The notes under the pieces were generated by a model, which worked only from the letters and a program-made list of their open reading frames with translations, was not told the DNA's origin and searched no databases. From UBA7702 sp040776805 (GTDB taxonomy: Bacteria; Bacillota; Dehalobacteriia; UBA7702): a DNA stretch of 64,000 bases. The position numbers and the translations under genes were made by a program. The stretch spans positions 278,759 through 342,758 of the forward strand of contig JAXGZS010000002.1 of NCBI GenBank assembly GCA_040776805.1, in the 5' to 3' direction. How positions within the stretch are numbered: position 1 is the stretch's first letter; every line of letters begins with the position of its first letter. Below are positions 62,021-64,000 of the stretch, piece after piece.

Positions 62021-62604
62021 AACTCGATTGTCTGCTGAGCGGCGTCGGCGGCCAGGGAATTGTCCTCGCCTCCCGCATCATCGCCCAAGCCGCCATGGAA
62101 AAAGGGCTTTTCGTCCGCACCTCCGAAACCATCGGTATGGCCCAACGCGGCGGCTGTGTCGTCAGTCATGTACGGGTCGGAGACACCGTCTCACCGCTGA
62201 TTCCCTTAGGTGGCGCCGATTTGCTCATCGGTTTTGAGCCCGGAGAAGCCCTGCGCTGCATCCCTTACCTGAAGGAAGGCGGCGCTGTGGTGGTCAGCGC
62301 CAAAGCGATCCAACCCGTCACCGCAGCGCTGGCGGGAACCTCCTTTGAAGCCGCACCTTTCCTCGAAAGTCTGCAAAAACAGGCCCACTGTGTCATCGTG
62401 GTGGACGGGGAAAGCATCTGCAAAGCCTGCGGCTCCGACAAAGTATTGAATACGGCGCTTTTGGGCACCGCGGCGGCCAGCGGCCGCCTGGGCCTCAGCC
62501 TTGAAGAAATTACCGCCGTCCTTAGAGCAAAGCTGCCCGCACAGATGGTCCCGATCAACGAAAAAGCCCTCCAGCTCGGCGCTGCGGCAGCAAAAGGAGA
62601 ATAA
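62017..62604 (+). CDS. iorB: Indolepyruvate:ferredoxin oxidoreductase, beta subunit
   Basis: A 195-residue gamma-type 2-oxoacid oxidoreductase subunit that completes IorAB and helps bind CoA. GVGGQGIVLASRIIAQAAM and SETIGMAQRGGCVVSHVRVG are typical. It overlaps iorA by four bases and is followed after 6 bases by the CoA-ligase gene. Confidence 0.93.
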   Translation: MKLDCLLSGVGGQGIVLASRIIAQAAMEKGLFVRTSETIGMAQRGGCVVSHVRVGDTVSPLIPLGGADLLIGFEPGEALRCIPYLKEGGAVVVSAKAIQPVTAALAGTSFEAAPFLESLQKQAHCVIVVDGESICKACGSDKVLNTALLGTAAASGRLGLSLEEITAVLRAKLPAQMVPINEKALQLGAAAAKGE

Positions 62605-62610
62605 GCAACC

Positions 62611-63849
62611 ATGAAAATGACGGAGCAGACTTTTCGGATCATCAAGGAGCAGGCTGAACGCCTGGCAACGCTCCCTTACGGTCTGTACCACAAGAAATTC
62701 GCCGGTCTTAATCTGAACGCCATGGCGAGCCAGGAAGCATTCGAAAAACTCCCCTTTACCGATAAAAGCGACTTGCGGGACGCCTATCCCTTAAACCTTC
62801 GCGCCGTGCCGGAACGGGAAATCGTCCGCATCCACTCCTCCTCGGGAACGACGGGGACGCCGGTGATCATCCCCTATACCAAAAAAGACGTCGATGATTG
62901 GGCTATTATGTTTGCCCGCTGCTACGCCTTGGGCGGCGTCACCGAGGAAGACCGCATCCAAATCACCCCGGGATACGGACTGTGGACCGCGGGCATCGGC
63001 TTTCAGGCCGGCGCCGAACGGTTGGGCGCCATGGCCATTCCCATGGGACCCGGCAACACCGATAAGCAGATTACTTTTATGCAAGACATCAAAACCACGG
63101 TGCTCTGTGCCACCTCTTCCTACGCGCTGCTGCTGGCGGAAGAGATCGCCCGCCGGGGCTGCCGTTCCGCCTTGGCCTTGAAAAAAGGTATCATCGGCAG
63201 CGAACGCTGGGGTGAAAAAACCCGCCGCCGGATCAGCTCCGAACTGGGGATTGAACTTTACGATATCTATGGCCTCACCGAGATCTACGGTCCCGGCCTG
63301 GGCATCAGCTGCGCCCAAAACTGTGGTATGCACGTCTTTGACGACTACGTCTATATTGAAGTGATCGACCCCATCAGCGGCAAGACCCTACCCGACGGTG
63401 AATTCGGCGAACTGGTCATCACCACACTGCAAAAAGAAGGTGCGCCGCTGATCCGCTTCCGCACCCACGATCTGACCCGGATCATCCCCGGTGATTGCCC
63501 CTGCGGCTCCCCTTATCCGCGCATCGATACGATCATCGGCAGAAGCGACGATCTTTTTAAAGTCAAGGGTGTCAATATGTACCCCGCTCAGGTAGAAGAG
63601 ATCTTAAAAAGCGTTCCCGGCATCAGCAGTGAATACCTGATCGAGATCGACCACATCAACGGACGCGATCAGATGCTGATTTCCTTTGAATGTACGGTAT
63701 CGGAAAACCGTTACGGCGAACTGGAAAAAAGCGTTATGACCCGGTTTAAACGCGCCGTCAATATGACCCCGGAGGCAAAAGCCCTGCCCCTGGGCAGCTT
63801 GCCCCGGAGCGAAAAGAAAACGAAACGGGTGCTTGACCGAAGATTCTAA
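62611..63849 (+). CDS. paaK: Phenylacetate-CoA ligase family enzyme
   Basis: A 412-residue adenylate-forming enzyme of the PaaK group. AMP-binding motif SSSGTTGTPVIIPYT (about 75-90), YDIYGLTEIYGPG, LIRFRTHDLTRI, and the C-terminal lid VKGVNMYPAQVEEIL with SEKKTKRVLDRR. It interconverts aryl-acetates and their CoA thioesters. As third gene of an iorAB operon it would use the product of IorAB, possibly in the direction that recovers energy from aryl-acetyl-CoA; that direction is inference. After its stop (63850-64000) no gene is seen; a hairpin (AGGCAG/CTGCCT, about 63940-63968) may belong to its terminator. Confidence 0.9.
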   Translation: MKMTEQTFRIIKEQAERLATLPYGLYHKKFAGLNLNAMASQEAFEKLPFTDKSDLRDAYPLNLRAVPEREIVRIHSSSGTTGTPVIIPYTKKDVDDWAIMFARCYALGGVTEEDRIQITPGYGLWTAGIGFQAGAERLGAMAIPMGPGNTDKQITFMQDIKTTVLCATSSYALLLAEEIARRGCRSALALKKGIIGSERWGEKTRRRISSELGIELYDIYGLTEIYGPGLGISCAQNCGMHVFDDYVYIEVIDPISGKTLPDGEFGELVITTLQKEGAPLIRFRTHDLTRIIPGDCPCGSPYPRIDTIIGRSDDLFKVKGVNMYPAQVEEILKSVPGISSEYLIEIDHINGRDQMLISFECTVSENRYGELEKSVMTRFKRAVNMTPEAKALPLGSLPRSEKKTKRVLDRRF

Positions 63850-64000
63850 CCTGGATCCGCTGTAAAAAGAACCTCGTCTTTGACGGCAACACGCCGCCAA
63901 AGGCCCATAGACGTCAAATATTCTCACCCTGCGCAGAGAAAGGCAGACAGCCCATAGGACTGCCTGCCTCAGACTGTAGACAAAATGCGCGTTAGCGGAT

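Noticed and set aside
1..64000. CRISPR arrays, tRNA or rRNA genes, complete insertion sequences
   Set aside because: No regular repeat-spacer series, no cloverleaf or TPsiC-like GGTTCRAATCC segment, no rRNA sequence and no transposase gene was seen.

Overview
The window reads as chromosomal DNA of an anaerobic, spore-forming member of the Bacillota. Evidence: SpoVT, three proteins with S-layer-homology (SLH) domains, [FeFe]-hydrogenase maturases, CarD, a CIRCE-controlled htpG, strong AGGAGG ribosome sites and sigma-A promoters. It looks methylotrophic, possibly acetogenic. It carries a zinc methanol:corrinoid methyltransferase with a corrinoid protein and a PocR/AraC regulator. It also carries a trimethylamine methyltransferase (MttB) whose frame contains an internal TAG exactly where pyrrolysine is expected. 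Among about 48 intact genes only arsR and one permease stop at TAG, which fits a genome that decodes TAG as pyrrolysine. The pyl genes are not in this window.

Layout. 0-8.9 kb: end of a phosphatase gene, a single-gene RND exporter with a long coiled-coil insert and an operator-like promoter, then methanol methyltransferase genes (mtaB, regulator, corrinoid protein) and the corrinoid adenosyltransferase. 8.9-12 kb: zinc/cadmium P-type ATPase with its ArsR/SmtB repressor and a perfect 12-2-12 operator. 12-18.7 kb: htpG (CIRCE) and the [FeFe]-hydrogenase maturation operon (TM1266-like, hydE, hydG, hydF) behind a structured leader ending in a terminator. 18.7-21 kb: small membrane protein, AAA ATPase and divergent WYL regulator. 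21-27 kb: UbiX/UbiA/UbiD-type genes (late futalosine menaquinone steps) co-transcribed with an SsuABC-like importer. 27-35.4 kb: SLH-anchored D-Ala-D-Ala carboxypeptidase, arginine deiminase plus ornithine carbamoyltransferase, two BspA-LRR/SLH paralogues. 35.4-41.1 kb: xpt and a BMP-type nucleoside importer in which ATPase and one permease are fused. 41-49.4 kb: housekeeping genes (zinc ribbon, manA with frameshift, phosphoesterase, LCP, DAHP synthase, spoVT) and an AT-rich frameshifted secreted protein. 49.5-57.6 kb: methylamine-type island of two APC permeases, Pyl-MttB, a non-Pyl MttB homologue with a near-perfect sigma-54 promoter, and a PAS/sigma-54 activator. 57.7-64 kb: MFS transporter, HTH relic, CarD, indolepyruvate oxidoreductase iorAB with a phenylacetate-CoA ligase.

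How it fits together. Methyl groups from methanol and methylated amines would be loaded on corrinoid proteins, with corrinoid maintenance (CobO) and hydrogenase maturation nearby. Arginine and aromatic amino acid fermentation (arcA/arcB, iorAB-paaK) are further energy or redox routes. The second methyltransferase needed to move methyl groups onward, a corrinoid reductive activator, and a corrinoid protein beside mttB are all absent here. Three genes (at 31.5, 42.8 and 48.1 kb) carry single-base frameshifts; either the genome is decaying there or the assembly has indel errors.
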